A stretch of DNA of 64,000 nt from Mimachlamys varia. Its lineage: Eukaryota; Mollusca; Bivalvia; Pectinida; Pectinidae. Location of the stretch: contig OX392534.1 of assembly GCA_947623455.1 (NCBI GenBank), positions 10,054,001 through 10,118,000 on the forward strand. Reading direction: 5' to 3'. Below, piece after piece: positions 1 through 14,582 of this stretch. The stretch's first letter is position 1; each line of letters starts with the position of its first letter. The translations under genes and the position numbers were made by a program. A model generated the notes under the pieces. It saw only the letters and a program-made list of their open reading frames with translations. It was not told the origin of the DNA and made no database searches.

Positions 1-2560
1 CCTTAATTTCCAACCTCAAGACAACTCTATCAAAGGGCCATAACTCTATGTAACTATGTAACTATAACACCGATATAAGCCCTTAAGGCTTCTGGTATAT
101 TGTAATTTTCATTTTTGTCCTTCACAATACCTTGAGACTCAGCATCCAAAACTTGTGTCATCCTAAAAATTACTCAAAATAATGTATTACAATATTCTTG
201 TTGCTGTAGATGACAGATATAGACCACTAGAGTATAAATGTGAATGTCCCGATATACCGGCATACAAACCATAGTCCCATGTGGTACTAGAACTAGGTAT
301 TTAGTATTGTTGATACACCACCATGATCATTTAGAAACCTAAATTAACTAAATTATCCCTCAACCATACATTTGAACACTTCCGAATCAAAGGTTGGATA
401 TTAAGCTCATTTGGAATTTCATCGGTGAATGCATTTAAGATGATGGCAATCAGTTGGAAATGTTTCAATGAAGGCAGAAAGAAGGTAGTTAAAATGTTAC
501 ACATTGTACTTGGAAAATCAAATTTCTCAGAGTAAATATGGTAAGCCTTTTCTTGATTCTCTGGAAGGCAACACTGCAGTATGCAGTCATATAATCACTA
601 TCCCAGAAAAGCATTGTAGAGCAACAGTTTAATATATAGTGACATAACAATTCCACAGCTGAATTTTTATTCACGAATGTATAACACATATACATGTATG
701 TATACAGGATTTGCAGTAGTTGGCCGTGACCTTGTAAGCGACCTTGTAAGTATGTGATCTAACAACAGTGTTAACCACTGGGAACACACAGACACACTGT
801 AGCACCATCACCCTACATCACTTCTGTATGGGCAACACTCTCTTGTACATACTGGTACATGTACAATGTACGTGTAGTTGTGTGCCAACATGGTTCCAGG
901 TTTTCTCTTTTTATAACAATTGTATTTCCTGTATTCCGCTCCCTTGAGAGTACTGTACTTCAACCTATATGTAGCAGTTTGAAAGGACAATATACTTATG
1001 ACTTCCAAACACTTTCACCCTTTCTGGGCTCTTTGAAGTGGTTGAAAACCTTTGGAAGTTGGTTGTTTTGTTTTCATTTATTTTAGCTTTATACCAAACT
1101 ACACATGGGAACAAACTTTTTTTCACTTTATAAATAAATGTGGCAATATAAACTTTATGCAATCATGAAGGCAATAAGCCTGATAAATGCAAACTGTTTG
1201 AGACACAACTTATAACTTGATTATTTAATCGGCATGAAAAAGGATTGTGTATTTATACTGTAGTTGAAGTACATGTAACTTTTAGGGTTAATAGAATAGC
1301 GAGCAGGTGTGTATAATATATATGTGACCCTATTTATTTATAGGTTTAGAACTGTTGTAATTGGGCATAAATAATTTACAACATATCATGTTAGTAGTAT
1401 GGAGCAAACACCTGTTCGATCAATATGTTTTTTTTTTTTAATTTTAAGTGAATAATTCAGAACCAGAAAACATAAATACAGTTCAATCTTATAACTCAGT
1501 ACAACATATATAATGAAAGTATAATATTTGATTTAGTTGTTATGAAAAATTTGAAAACTGTTCTGCCAGTGTTTAGTGTAAGATATGGTTTAAAAACTTT
1601 CATCACTGAGAGCAGTTATAGAGGTATAAATTGTCTATATGAAGTAGTGCCTTTCAACAGTTGTGGCATTCACCAGGTCAGAGTACTTAGTGTCATTGAA
1701 GAGCTGTGGCATTCACCAGGTCGTAACCAACAGGTGTGTGGTACGTCTCATACATGTATGTGCGGATTATCTAAATCTTCAAAGAGCTCAAAAGTATAGC
1801 CCAAACCAGCCTGTAGACCAGTATAATGTATACTACAACCATATATACTTACATTTAACCCATTACAGAGATACAAATGTACATACATGTACAATATCAA
1901 TATCTTGTGTCCTCATCTTAATGACAGATAATTAATGGATACACGTTCTAAAGCATTATAAAAGGTATTATCATAAGTATTATAACTAGTTAGTACATTT
2001 TTTAATTTTTTTTTGGCTATATAAATTATAACCATACACACAAGTAAGAGGGGCCATTTATAAAGAATTCATGATTTCACAAAGCAGAAACTTTAAACAG
2101 GAAATTATATACAGATGTAGAAAACAAATTGGTCAGGATGGTTTTGAATCAAATGAAAGACAACAGATGTGGAGAAGTGATTATCTACCAGTGATAACTG
2201 CATAGTAACATCAAATAAAGGTTTTTAGATTCAGCTGTCATTTATATTTAAGATAAATGGAAGTCTACTTAGGCATAAAAGCATGTAGGTCCATAAAAAA
2301 ATGTACAGCTACTGAAACTGTCCTAGTTTTATGCACAGCTCCTCTTTTTAACCTAACTGTCAATGGAATGACTTGAAACCAGTAGTTTTTTGTAGAGTTT
2401 TCCCCCAAGCATATCCTCAGCATAATTTCAAAAGATGATGATCAGTCCAGTTATAAGAGATACATGTACCATGAGTTCGCAAAATTAGTGTCAAAGGTCA
2501 AGACACATTTTTCCTGGAATCAAAAAAATGGCCCCTCATAATATGAAGTTAAGACTCTCC
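1..2560. other. AT-rich non-coding stretch
   Basis: No gene, RNA or well-formed repeat could be supported here on either strand. The open frames are short and low-complexity. Runs of the alternating motif ACATGTAC occur here and through the rest of the window. Confidence 0.5.
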
Positions 2561-2639
2561 AAATGTCGGCCCACTAGTAGGAAGCAAGATTAACCAGTCA
2601 CAGGCCCCTCTTTAACATGAAGTAGTGTTCCCTCAGAAA

Positions 2640-3305
2640 TGCCCCTCATAAGGAAGTAGCATTCCCAGGAGATGGCCATGGTCTTTCTCTAATATGAGGT
2701 AGGGTTCCCAAAGAACTGTCCCTAGATAGAAAGTAAGATTCCCAGGAGGCCGCCCCTCAGCCCTCCCTAACATGAAGTAAGGTTCTCAAGGGACAGCCCC
2801 TCAAACAGGAGGTAGGATTCCCCCTCTCTAACAGGAGGTAGGATTCCCAAGTAACTGCCCCCCAACAGGAAAGGGTTCCCCAGGAGGTACTCCCTCTCTA
2901 ACAGGAAGTAGGGTTCCCCAGGAGGTACCCCTTTCTAACAGGAAAGGGTTCCCCAGGAGGTACCCCCTCTCTAACAGGAAAGGGTTCCCCAGGAGGTACC
3001 CCCTCTCTAACAGGAAAGGGTTCCACAGGAGGTACCCCTCTCTAACAGGAAGTAGGGTTACCCAGGAGGCACCCCCTCTCTAAAAGGAAATAGGGTACCC
3101 CAGGAGGTACCCCCTCTCTAACAGGAAATAGGGTTCCCCTGGATGTGCCCCCTTTCTAACACGAGTTGGGTTCCCCAGTAACTGACCCTCAACAGGAAAG
3201 GGTTCCCCAGGAGGTGGCCCCTCTCTAACAGGAGGTAGGGTTCCCAACTGCCCCTCAACAGGAAGTAGGATTCCCCAGGAGGTACCCCCTCTCTTACAGG
3301 AAGTA
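2640..3305. repeat. Imperfect ~35-bp minisatellite (GGTTCCCCAGGAGGTACCCC type)
   Basis: About 18 diverged units read roughly as CTCTCTAACAGGAARTAGGG followed by TTCCCCAGGAGGTACCCC. The best-conserved units lie at about 2880-3300; those before 2880 are more degenerate and vary in length. GC content is well above the surroundings. Minus-strand open frames here are only repeat translations rich in Gly, Pro and Leu. Confidence 0.85.
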
Positions 3306-3586
3306 TGAGGTATTAACATTAAATTGAGTTTAGCAACAAGTGTCATGATTGATAGTAACTGGTCACACCATGACTCAGTAACCCAGACCCCCTCCACATC
3401 AGAACCAGCTGTTCTATCTCAGGAGAGTTCCTAGCTTGGCCCTGTACCCAGACCTCCTCCTGGGAATCAGAACCAGGTGTCCCATCATTACCACTAATAG
3501 TATCACACCATTCATTGTTTAACGTTAATCCCCCACCCTCACAGGAACCCACTTCACCAAAGTTTCTCCATTCAGCAACGTTGTTG

Positions 3587-3659
3587 AACCCATTCACACT
3601 AAAGACATATTTTTAAAGGTTGGAATAATTCATTATGAAATTTCTGGGGTGAATGAGTT
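3587..3659. repeat. Short palindromic interspersed repeat, copy 1
   Basis: A 73-bp segment begins AACCCATTCAC and ends GGGGTGAATGAGTT, so its ends are imperfect inverted repeats, with AAATTTCATAATGAA (minus strand) inside. A related copy lies at 10926-11009. This looks like a miniature inverted-repeat element. No target-site duplication could be fixed. Confidence 0.45.
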
Positions 3660-6600
3660 AAAAATCTCCACACTGAGTTTACCATTACTATTGTTTGCCT
3701 ATCCTAAACTAAGAATTTCTGTATTTTTTTCATGTTTCTTAAATAGAATTTAATTATGATGGATTCTTACTAAATGCATGTGTAATATATTAAGTCTTTA
3801 TGAGTAACTCTAGTCATAACAAATTATCAAGCTTCTCCACATACTTCTCAACTTGAACAAAATTATGCTGCATTGGATGTTCTATTACCAAACTCTTCAT
3901 TATTTTTAAGTGACTTGAGTAATTCATTTCAACTTTTAATCAATCACTAATGTTGATCAGTAGAATGCCAGTGAAGAGCTTTTAAAGATTTTCAATCTAA
4001 ATACTGTACACAACAGGTCAAGTGGACGTTCTAATAGCTCCAACAAAAGTAATTTATGGCAAGTGTGAACCGATCATCGAGTCCCAAGGAAATGTATTCT
4101 GTATACATTACATAACTCATATTTATATAGTCTAGGTGAGTTTTTTTTACTATGAAAGTACTGACTATTTATCATCTCACTATACTCACAGTCCATTTAT
4201 AAAAACAGACAAGGTTTTTATTTTAGACATACAAGAATTAATCAAATGGCTTACTGGTTAATTACTGTTGAAGCAAATCTAGACTGGGTGATTATTTTGC
4301 AGACCAGATACAAAATGTAGCTAAATTGTTTCAGTGTACTTCCTGTCTAAATTTAGGAAAGTCCCAGGTTTAAATTATATTTTTATAAATTACAGTGTTC
4401 TCACTAAGTTTTGAAATTGTTGATTGACTTGAAAGCCCACTGAAGGTTCACATGCTACAGTATTGACCTATATAAAATTCTTATAAACTAATCGGTTCAA
4501 AGGAAATAACAGGCTACTTTTGCTGACAACGGCTTTTAACGAGAACACTATTATAAAAAAATGTATTCTTGATGTATTTGATGACTTAGATGTCTAATTT
4601 TACGCCCTCAATCTAGGGGTAGATAAATATAAATGAGAAGTAAAATACAGAGCTCTGTTATTATTTTTTGATAAAAACTTAGCTGGTAGCTATATGCCCC
4701 CAGTCTACTTGATGTAGTTATGTAAACCATAACTGATGCTTATTAATACAGTACAAGCGGCTAGCTTTTATAACACAATGTAATTTATTAAAATCTAACT
4801 ATATGATCATATTTCAATTACATGTATACATCATTACATTATGCAAAAACTTCTTCCTGACAAGCTTCTCCTAAAATTGTAAGGAATAGTGTTGCAAAAC
4901 ACTTACCAATATCACCAAAAAAAAAAAAAATCTAAATACCTGTACTGTTGTCCTTGAAACTCATGACTAATTCTATTTATTTAAGAATTACTAAATATTA
5001 TTATTAAATTGCTTTTCTCATTTTTTCAAGTGAGATACATCAACAACATGATGAATGCTTACTGTGTTATATATATGTGTAACTCTTCTTTCCAAAACAA
5101 AAAAGTTCTGTTCCAGACAGTTGCTGATTTTTAAAATGGTGCCATTTCACACCGATATTTACAGGAACACAATGTACATGATCACACAGATTACTATGTT
5201 GTCTGGTCAAAGGTCCCAAGCTAGAGCACAAACACCCCATCTATATTTATCTGTCAGCTCAGAGATGACCTTTGTATACTTAAAAACTGCATGTATTAAA
5301 TATGAAGCTATCTGCTAATAAGAAAGGCACACAGCCATGTAAGAAAAGCCAGCCCTGCTGTGTGACTTGGCCATCAGAGTTCATTGCCCTGTTATAATCC
5401 ATAACAACCTCCCACCATCACACATCTCTAATTTGTAAAGCAGAGATGCTTACCATCTAATCCATGTACATCTTAAGGCAGGTTTACGATTCTGGTCTTG
5501 TCTTTTTGTACAACAAAAAAGACATACACTGTATTATACAATAGTGAATACATGGTAATTTGTATTGACAGTTCGTCAAGAACAGTTTGACAGTTTGTCC
5601 GCATGATTTGATGGATACTAAAACAGCTGAAATTTCACGCCATACTCCATCTATTGTGTATTTATCAATGAGTAAAATCTGAACACTTATCTACTACCTG
5701 ACACCTCCTATTTCTATACCTGGCTATAGGTTTTTGACAGCAGATCTCATCAACTATACCTATCATACTGACGAAGATAACATACAAAGTAGGTCAAACA
5801 GAAAATTTACAGCTCCATTCTGATTTATGTTGATGATTTATACAATAGGTTATCATTTTTACCTGGCCACACAGGTACAATGAGGATACATTTATACATG
5901 TCTACTCTGGCCCATTTATAACCATGTCAATAGTCATTAAGCTGGTACATATAATAGACAATTGCAGAGTCATATTTCCATAATGAAAACTTAAAAAGCC
6001 TAAGTGATAAAGCCATAAGAGCTTCATTTTACTTTACCTTAAACAATGAAAACTTTTGAGAGTAATCCATTGTCTGGCCTGCAGGGGTGGAGAGGCATTG
6101 CATGATTTTAAGAGGCGACCCCAATTTGAAATCTGAACTTTTTCTTAATGTCTCCCTTGACACTTCCTCCCTTTTGGCCCAATATTCATGTTAGAGAATA
6201 CTTATAGATCATTGATTAATAACCTATTAATAATTCTTCACAGCAAAACCTGATTTACCACCTATATTTGGTATGATGATATATTCATCATAGCTCAGTT
6301 ATCTAAAACAAGGCAATATAATATGGCAGAACGATTCACCCTAATCCATTTCATATAGGGCACAGCTACAATTAATCCCGCTCAGGTGCTACATTTGCTT
6401 TCAAAGTTCCATTTATAGGGCACAGTCATAGCTGATATCCTATTATAGAAATATCTACCTGATCTTGAGGTTTAATATATTCTTAAGTTTCAAATTTAAC
6501 ATAGATAAGTGACTTGAGACTCGAGACATGACCTGAATTGGTCGGTGTAGAATCTGTGTGGGTATGTATGTATGGACCCTAGTGTAATATAAAAGGTTAG

Positions 6601-9600
6601 ATTATACAATACAGGTACAAACACTGGGAGTCCAGTTCACTTTCCAATATTTATTATGAGTCACTAACTCAGGCCTAAATTTTCCATACAAGAACTACAG
6701 TACCTTACAACAGGTACTTCAGATTTTATGAATGAGTGTGTTGTGTATGGAGGATAATTAAGACTGTCTTTCAATGTGTAAAGCAGGTATTGTATGAATG
6801 AAATACTACAGTATAGAACAAGACAGCAAGTAGCTCACAGTAGGTACTGTATGTCAAGGTGGATAAAGAATGACCAACTATGTATACCCTAATGACTGAC
6901 CTGCCAGTCTCCCAAGCCACATGTAGGAAAGGTCAGTAACTCACTATGGTAACTCTGTGACCCCAAGGGCAGAGGTGATGAAGTAGATTAGACATAGAAC
7001 AGGATGTAGGTATGGGATGTTGCCCCCCCCCCCCCCCCCCCGACCTCCCCCTCACTCAAGCAGGAGGAGGCTGGTACACATGTGCACCATCTAATGGTCA
7101 GATAGACTGGGTCATCACACACCAAACAGTGTTCCCACTAAGTTACATCCACTTTTATACAACAAGCTGGACATCAGTGAAATCAACAATGTGACACATT
7201 CATAGAATACTATTCATACAAACTACATCTTGTTTTGTATTAAATTCCAGGAAATTGATAGTTAATGGTCTTGAATCTACTTCTAATAAACACTTTATAT
7301 ATATATATATCAATAACAGATCTCCTTTTAAAGGAGTCAATAATCAAAAGAGCAATTGTGTGTTTCATGTTTATGAATGTTTAGGGGTTAAATTATGTGT
7401 CCCCGTTCACAGCTCTGATCACAAACACTTTGTTGTTTTCAGATTCCAGATCAAATAACAACATCAGTATTCTCCGTCACATTTCTTATGGATATCAAAC
7501 AGTGGTACATGTAATTATGTATCAAAGAAGACAAAGTGCGTATTGATGTTCAAATTTAAAAACAAAATGTAAGTTAAAAAGATCCGAAAAACATGATATA
7601 ATGAGAAATATCAACAAACTCTGAAGATCATAAATAAACAAATAGACTGATCCTACAACAAACACAGAGAGCATTGATGTATCAATCTCAATAATACAAG
7701 TTTAAGATAAAAAAGCTTCTCATGAGCAATATTAACGACCTTTGAAGATCTTAATAAATGAACAGTTCACAGTCTAGACTGACATGGAGTAAACTGTCGT
7801 GTCTGTGGCAGTGACATTTTTGTGAAGTAATACCTGTCTAATATATCCCTATCTTATCCTGGTCTCCTACAGACAATCCATCAAACACAATCAAGTATAC
7901 CGGCAGGTGTTTTATCTCCCAATACAATCTATCAGCAGCCTAAGGCTTGCATCAAATTGGATAAATATAAGTTCATCAGATCATACTACCAGCAACAGAA
8001 GTACCAAAGCATTATCAGTACAGTAAATACAGTTATATGATCATGATTAAGTATACAAGGTATTCTAAAGTCAAAAGTACAAAATCATTAAAATTTAATT
8101 TTCGTAACTGATTATAACTTAGTTTTTAGCAAGTCATAATAAATTATGTGGGAGTGTCACATGTGTATATGTACATGTATACATAGTGGCCAGTAGAACA
8201 AACGTATGATTCCCTCCAAACATTCAGCCCACTAGGATCATCCGATCACACCATCCAATGGTCTGACACTGGTGGCGGATCCCGGACTCCAAACCCAATC
8301 CCATATTTTCATGATAAAACAACACTTCATAGAGGACCCAACTTTACAAAACTTCATAAAAAGTCAATGAAAAAGACATTTAAAAAATTGTGGTTCCACT
8401 AATCCGTAGATTTAAAAGTCTAAATGAGGTTAAGGAGGGCCATATACAGATGGTGTAGAATGAATATATGTAAATCCCAGGTGGTATATTTATGACCGAC
8501 ATGTATTATTCCAGATAAGTTACACAGCACTGGTGGACTGTGTTGTAGAGATTTAATTTTTATTTTCAATGGTATGGTATAAGGAATGTCTACAATATTA
8601 TCAGCATGACCTACCTACTCCAGACATACCTGTTTATCACTCCATTCATATGGTAAGCATGCCCAAGGTTTTTGCCCTATTTTGAATGTCACAGGTAAAT
8701 ATCACAAGGATGAATGTCCCTATTACTTAAACAAGACCCTAGACAGCATGATGCTATAGAGTACATGTACCTGGCCTGTTTCACACAGGTACAATGTATG
8801 CTAACTTCAGGGGTTTGCTCCAATGGGAAAGTTGTAAACTATCTTGTGTATATCAGCAATTATGTAAAATGTTGACAGGTCGTTTATGCCTCCGACATGT
8901 TTTACTTTTATGACATTTAATCTAAAACATCACAAAAATGGTATTGATCAATCCTTGCAGTTCAGACTTCAAGAAAAAAAAATTACCAAAAAATTACCAG
9001 GTAATCATATTTATATAATTAATTGCTGGCACTGAATGAATGTCAGCCAGCTGACATAATAACGTTTTTGTAAAAATCTCAGAAAGATAAACAAGATTTG
9101 AAGTCGGGCATGCACACATAAACTATTAAGAAAAAGTTCTGCTCAAAATACTCTCTATTCAAAATGTTTCTAGTTTAAAGACTCGTTTTAAACTTGTTAA
9201 CAACTCAACATACATGTACATGTAACAGTGATGATTAAGTGGACAATTATACTGAAAGAAAAACAGACATCCCTTTAATAATAGCATCTACTTTGGGTAC
9301 TGAATTTGATAAAGGAATGACAGTTAATTCAGTAACGAAGTTTCACTCTATAGAGGGCATGTCAACAAATAACAACTAAAAGGTGTAATGTTAAAGTTTA
9401 ATACAACTCAAAGCTAATAACAGTTTTTCATCAGACATGGGATCAGCGAGACATTGTCTCGCACACCAGCGCCGTCAAATTTGACCTAATGGGATTGTTT
9501 CCAAATGTCTTTATAGAGTACACCAAATACATCAGCTAAAAAAACTCTAATTGTATCAGACAATTCGCAGTGTACAGTCTGCATTAATGTTCTACTGACA

Positions 9601-9640
9601 ATGTCACAAACAGTAGACTGTCTTTTAATTAGGTCAACAG
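3660..9640. other. AT-rich non-coding stretch with a poly-C tract
   Basis: No gene recognised. The only clear simple-sequence feature is a run of about 18 C near 7022-7040. Several splice-like strings occur by chance, but none flank a convincing open exon. The stretch may be intron or 3' flank of the minus-strand gene that starts at 15.4-16.4 kb. Confidence 0.4.
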
Positions 9641-9656
9641 ACTACTACCATTAACG

Positions 9657-9947
9657 TCACAAGTTCCCAAAGTCCTCTGCAAGGATGCACCAACTTCCAT
9701 TATGTTTTAACTTTGTTACATGGTACATAGAAACCATATCATCTGTCACATTCAAGCCAACGGACAGTGCCAAAAAATACCCAACCATTTCATCACACGT
9801 TGATTCTAAATTATTATCAATTGGTTCTTGTCCAAATTGTTTGACAGTCAATGAAAGGTTGGCAGAGATGAATGCGTGGCTGTTTAACAGAAGAGCTCTG
9901 TGCCAATTTGTGCACGCTTTATGAATGAAAAAGCATTTTTTAAGCCA
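9657..9947 (-). other. Possible minus-strand coding exon (weak)
   Basis: The minus strand is open for about 97 codons, ending in TGA at 9657-9659. An AG near its upstream edge, at about 9942-9943, would join in phase with the signal-peptide exon at 15418-15466. No domain is recognised. The opposite strand is also open across the same bases with an ATG at 9685, and the polypyrimidine tract is poor. It could be a terminal exon of the minus-strand gene or a chance open frame. Confidence 0.15.
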
Positions 9948-10598
9948 GTCTAATTGGAGTTACTCAAAATACTAATTGATTTCAAGTGTGTAGGAATTTG
10001 AGGCAAACATGTATACATGTATTTATAACCAGTGTTGGTAACATTAATTATTTGGTTCAAATGGTGATGGAAACGCCATCAACATGACAAGTATACAGTA
10101 ATGTATACACTGACTTAATTAACCTTATTACATCATGTATATATATCTATATATATGATTCTGATTAATTTTATTGATTCAAATATTAAAATTCATTTGA
10201 GTGTATTTTGAGTGATCATAATTAAACATTTATGAGCCATAGCAAAAGGAAATTTTGTGATTTTCACTTTGACAAAGGATTTATATACCAGTTGGTTAGA
10301 AGGAGTGTTGTTAATGCTTTTTACAAATGATCTTTTTCTTTGTTATGCAAGGTATAACATTTGAAAGGTCCTACTAAAAACTAAAATAAACCACTGCTTA
10401 TTATCAAGATTTTATGGTTTATAATTTTCAAATTGTACAAAATGGCTATCAATTAACAGTATGTTTTTAGTTAATTGAGAAAATTTGACATTTTCAAAAT
10501 ATTTTAAAAACCAAATCAAATAACTAGACTCATCAACACACTCATCAGTTATCTGTAAATATATATATAGTTAATACTAGGTCAAACAGAAACAATGA

Positions 10599-10672
10599 AA
10601 TATTTCGTTTGGCTTGGCCTACACGCTCCCTACAAATATTTCATTTGGCTTGGCCTGCACGCTCCCTACAGA
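10599..10672. repeat. 36-bp direct duplication
   Basis: Two adjacent copies of TATTTCRTTTGGCTTGGCCT followed by RCACGCTCCCTACA, at about 10601 and 10637, with only a few differences. No longer array is present. Confidence 0.8.
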
Positions 10673-10925
10673 TATGTGTAGTGATGATGGGGATGCCTGT
10701 AGTAGCCTATAGCCTCAAATACTACTGTTGCTTCTCCCTGTCAAAGCAAACAATGTCCAGGTCAGACTAGCATCCGCCATAGGTCAGCTCCCAGATGGAG
10801 GGTGTATACATGATCATGGGAACTGTCAGGCTCCCTGCTGGCACCTCATCATGACTAACCAGCAGCACTCACCAAAACCACTCACAAGTTCAATTCTACT
10901 AGCTTCATAAAATTGAAAATAATTC

Positions 10926-11009
10926 AGTTTAACGCCAGAAATTTCATGATGAACTTTTCCAACTTTTGAAAGAGAAGAGTTCAAATGTGTCTTCAGGGGT
11001 GAATAAGTA
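10926..11009. repeat. Short palindromic interspersed repeat, copy 2
   Basis: Shares the core CCAGAAATTTCATRATGAA with the minus strand of 3587-3659 and ends GGGGTGAATAAGT. It is longer by a small internal insertion. Probably the same miniature family. Confidence 0.4.
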
Positions 11010-14000
11010 AAGGAATAGATTATAATGGGTATTCCACATTTATGCTTCATGTAGATGTAAGTGCTGCCAGCCTGCCACCATATTAACATTTGTTATGGGA
11101 AGTCACAATGCCTCTTAATTCTCCTGCTTTCTTATATTCTAAGCTTCAAGTCTGTTTATCAAACTTTTGAAACTCTCAGTTCTGCTTTCATTGCAATTAT
11201 AGACTTAAATATGTGTTGAGGAAGTGATACATTCATTTTTATAATACTTACAGGGTAATAATAGTTATAATGTCTAGAGACATTTCAAACACAATTCTTA
11301 CAGTCACATTACATACATGTACTAACTTTCTACTGATCGAGACCTATCAATACTGTGGATATCAGTCAAATTCAGTTGTCTGCAAAGGCTTACAAAATAC
11401 TTGCATCTTTCTCATACCGTCCAACTAATAGTGTTACATATTTCCCCCAAGAAACCGATTTTGAAAGGATTCAGGTTTTTTTGTAGCTGCCAACCATACA
11501 ATGAATTCCCATTATACAGAGCTGTTATGAGGAAGATAGAGTGATTTACAGGAAGGTAGAGTCAGCCCTCCCCCATTACAATGGCCGAACTGTTAGCAGC
11601 CCATATACCCATGCTTACCCCTGGTCCTCAATGGATCAGTTGAGACATTTTCAAAGTGAGCTGTCAATAGGGCATGCTCTAATTTTACCTTTTATGTAGG
11701 AAGCTGTAAGGACTTGTACAATGTTTTATAAGTGAAATGCTATTAGATTTACACCCCTGATTGAATCCCCCATGTGTGCTCTTCAACTCTCAGTGTTTTC
11801 TCACAAAACAACCTTCAGAAATCAAGGAAAATGGAAAGCTTTATCCTTTCACAATGAATCAGTCACTCATACATCAGATTTTGTGAATGAAAGCTCTTCA
11901 TCTGAACTCAACCACAAATAACAGGGTATCAGTGCTGTATCTACCAGCAGCCTGTCTGCTAACAGCCACCGACAGGCACTGACCCAGTGACTCCAAAACC
12001 ACAGAGTATCAGGTCCTCCATACCACAGACCAAGCAAACCAGCTCCCTGTACCCAATAAACCAACGTAATGGCAAGTTCTACAAGTAAAGTGCACTCTGA
12101 TTTCATCCTCCATGACAACCACTGGTATAGTCCAATGTGAGTTCCTCCTCTGGACCATCGAAGCAGACATATTAAACACTATACATGTGCTGCTTACTTA
12201 AAACATATTTTTTCTTAACTGTCAGAAGTACATGAAGAAATCCAACAACTAACAAAGCCTTTTTGATATTGAATGAAACCATATTTAACAAAACCAATAA
12301 TGGATTTTTTAAACGTACATGTATAACAAGTAATTTTAAACAAGCCACAGTATTTTTAGCAAGATCCTCAGAAATCAATTTATTTTCCCCATCCCTATCT
12401 ACTGGTACAAAATATTAATGCTTCCATCCATTTTACAGCCCTATATGAGTGTGACTTTAGGCATAGACCCGAAAATTCCCAACTGGATTAATATCAGTTA
12501 TATATATATATATCCAGCTAAAAGCAAGGCTTACAAGAATATAATTGGGGTTTTTTTCAACTCTGGTAAAGGGTTATGCTTTTTTACTGGACAATTAAAT
12601 TTGTGATTTAATGGTTAAGAAATCTAACTATAAAGAATTCTAACAATGGTTAACAGTCCGAGTCATTTGTACATTGACTAGATTCCAAACCTAAAATCAG
12701 TATTACACAGTGTAAATGCCTTTTACAAGAAAACTGCTTTCTTGATCAAGTTGCTACCATTAAATCATATTTTAAATTGCTTACAGCCATTTTGATAGGG
12801 ACTATCATAGAATGCCATGCAACTACAAATACAGTTTAAATTCTGATGATATTTGTTCAGAAAATAACCTACATCATTCCGGGCTACAAATTAAGGAAAA
12901 ATAGGCTTCATGTGTAAACATTTTGAAAGATAAATAAGTACCAGGTAACATTTTATTTTGCTTTACAAATGAAAAGTGATGATTATAGCGAATATCGTAT
13001 TTCTCCAGGGTAATGCCCAGTAATCTGACCTGCCTGTCCTACAAAAACACTAACTCAGCTAGATGGTCCTCTCTTTTTATATATCACACAGTATCAAATA
13101 GACAGTGTAGTCTAACATATTATAAATCTGAGAGTACATTCTCAAATCTAAGATTTAGTAGGCGACATAAAACTTGACAAGGGGTATGTGGAGGGTACTT
13201 GTATTGTCGAGGTGAATAATCTCTTCTCTCAATGTCAAGCATCAATAATAATTTTTAGATATAATATTCAATTGTGAAGGAAGACAGAAGGAAAATTAAC
13301 TTTAAAACCATTTGTTTTTGTTTACAGTTTTACTTTTTTCAAACTATGCAGAAGGACCCCATTTATTTAAGAAAGGACCCTAATTATAAAATACCCAGCG
13401 TAAACCCTGGTACTGTCTTTAACAGTTAAAACTTAAAGGTCTATTTCATGTTTGGGTTTTCAAGTCAGTGCCAGATTATAGGGTCGTCAGTACCAGCAAC
13501 TGAGCCATGGGTACCTGGCAAGTTTAGTCAAGGATATCCTGTTGAAATATTAGTAAAAGTTTGCGACTCTGAATAATAGGAAAGAATGCATTGGTACTTT
13601 TAATCACCATATTATTTTTGCAATATTAATTACCATAAAACCTGTCGTAAACTAGAACGCACAAAAAAGATACACAGTGTACACTTCAACTGCAAATGCT
13701 CTTTCTAAAATATCGTGAGCTAGGTACATCTTGATGGATTAGGAATCCTGAAACTCTGAACCACACACATTTATCTGGGCTTGCTCTTATCATATTCATA
13801 TACACACCAGCACATGTACTGTGTGTATGTAAAGCTAGTCCCCTCTCTGATAGAATTCTGTCTGACAAGGAAACAGGCTGACTGGCTGGTGCTAATAGTG
13901 ATCCTGCTATCAGATGGGGGTGTCAGATCTCCGATCCTCCTCCAGATTATACCCAGTGATTAGAGCCCCATTACACACACACACAACCTTAATCCTCACT

Positions 14001-14190
14001 TTGTTGTTTGTCCAGCTGACAAAGCCATTTCTCATCACCCCAACAGCATGTTTTGTACTTATTTCTCAAACATGCAAATACAGCATAATTTTTCAGTCTG
14101 CTGAAGCTTGTAGTAGGAAGGTTAATTTCTTCAGTGTATAGTTTTTAAATTTCCCTTCAACTTCCAGTTCAAGACATATTTATACCTTTA
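11010..14190. other. Non-coding stretch
   Basis: Nothing recognised apart from a short CA tract near 13973-13985. A minus-strand open frame at 11867-12118 is rich in Trp and Leu and has no splice or domain support. Confidence 0.4.
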
Positions 14191-14582
14191 CAGGGTTCGA
14201 CACTAACACTTGTCCGTTAGTCCGAAAAGTCTGAAGGATTCGTATATATGCTGTTCATTAGTCCTGTGGACTAGTTCAGTTTTCCATTTGGTTTTTGTAT
14301 ACTAATCTATAACTTATATTCAAGGAGAGGAAATGGTACAAAGTTAGCACTCAGGATACACCAAAACTCATTTCAGAGCATTTAGAAAGTTACTTTTTTC
14401 CAGGAGAGACACCCCCCTCCCTTTCTTCAGTACCAACACCCCTCCCCGGCTCATCACTTCATGAGTTGTTCCACACTTAGTGACTCAGCACTCAGGACTA
14501 GTCACAATTCCACAGGATTAGTACCTTAAACATTTTAGTAGTCCTATGGACTAATATACTGAAACATTAATTTCTAACCCTG
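14191..14582. mobile_element. 392-bp CAGGG-ended terminal-inverted-repeat element
   Basis: The left end reads CAGGGTTCGACACTAACA and the right end, reverse-complemented, CAGGGTTAGAAATTAATG. The interior has several TTAGTCC/GGACTAA motifs in both orientations. There is no coding capacity, so it would be non-autonomous. CAGGG ends resemble hAT-type termini, but the 8-bp flanks do not match, so class assignment is uncertain. The ends also resemble those of the element at 18050-19257. Confidence 0.5.

Noticed and set aside
3343..3597. Minus-strand open frame of ~84 codons as the last exon of a gene
   Set aside because: Its upstream edge lies in a short palindromic interspersed repeat, the acceptor is poor, and part of it is an internal imperfect duplication (CTGGTTCTGAT...GGGTCTGGGT).
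5430..5500. Minus-strand exon with donor GGTAAGCATC near 5453
   Set aside because: The only frame-compatible exon would be about 18 bases with no good acceptor.
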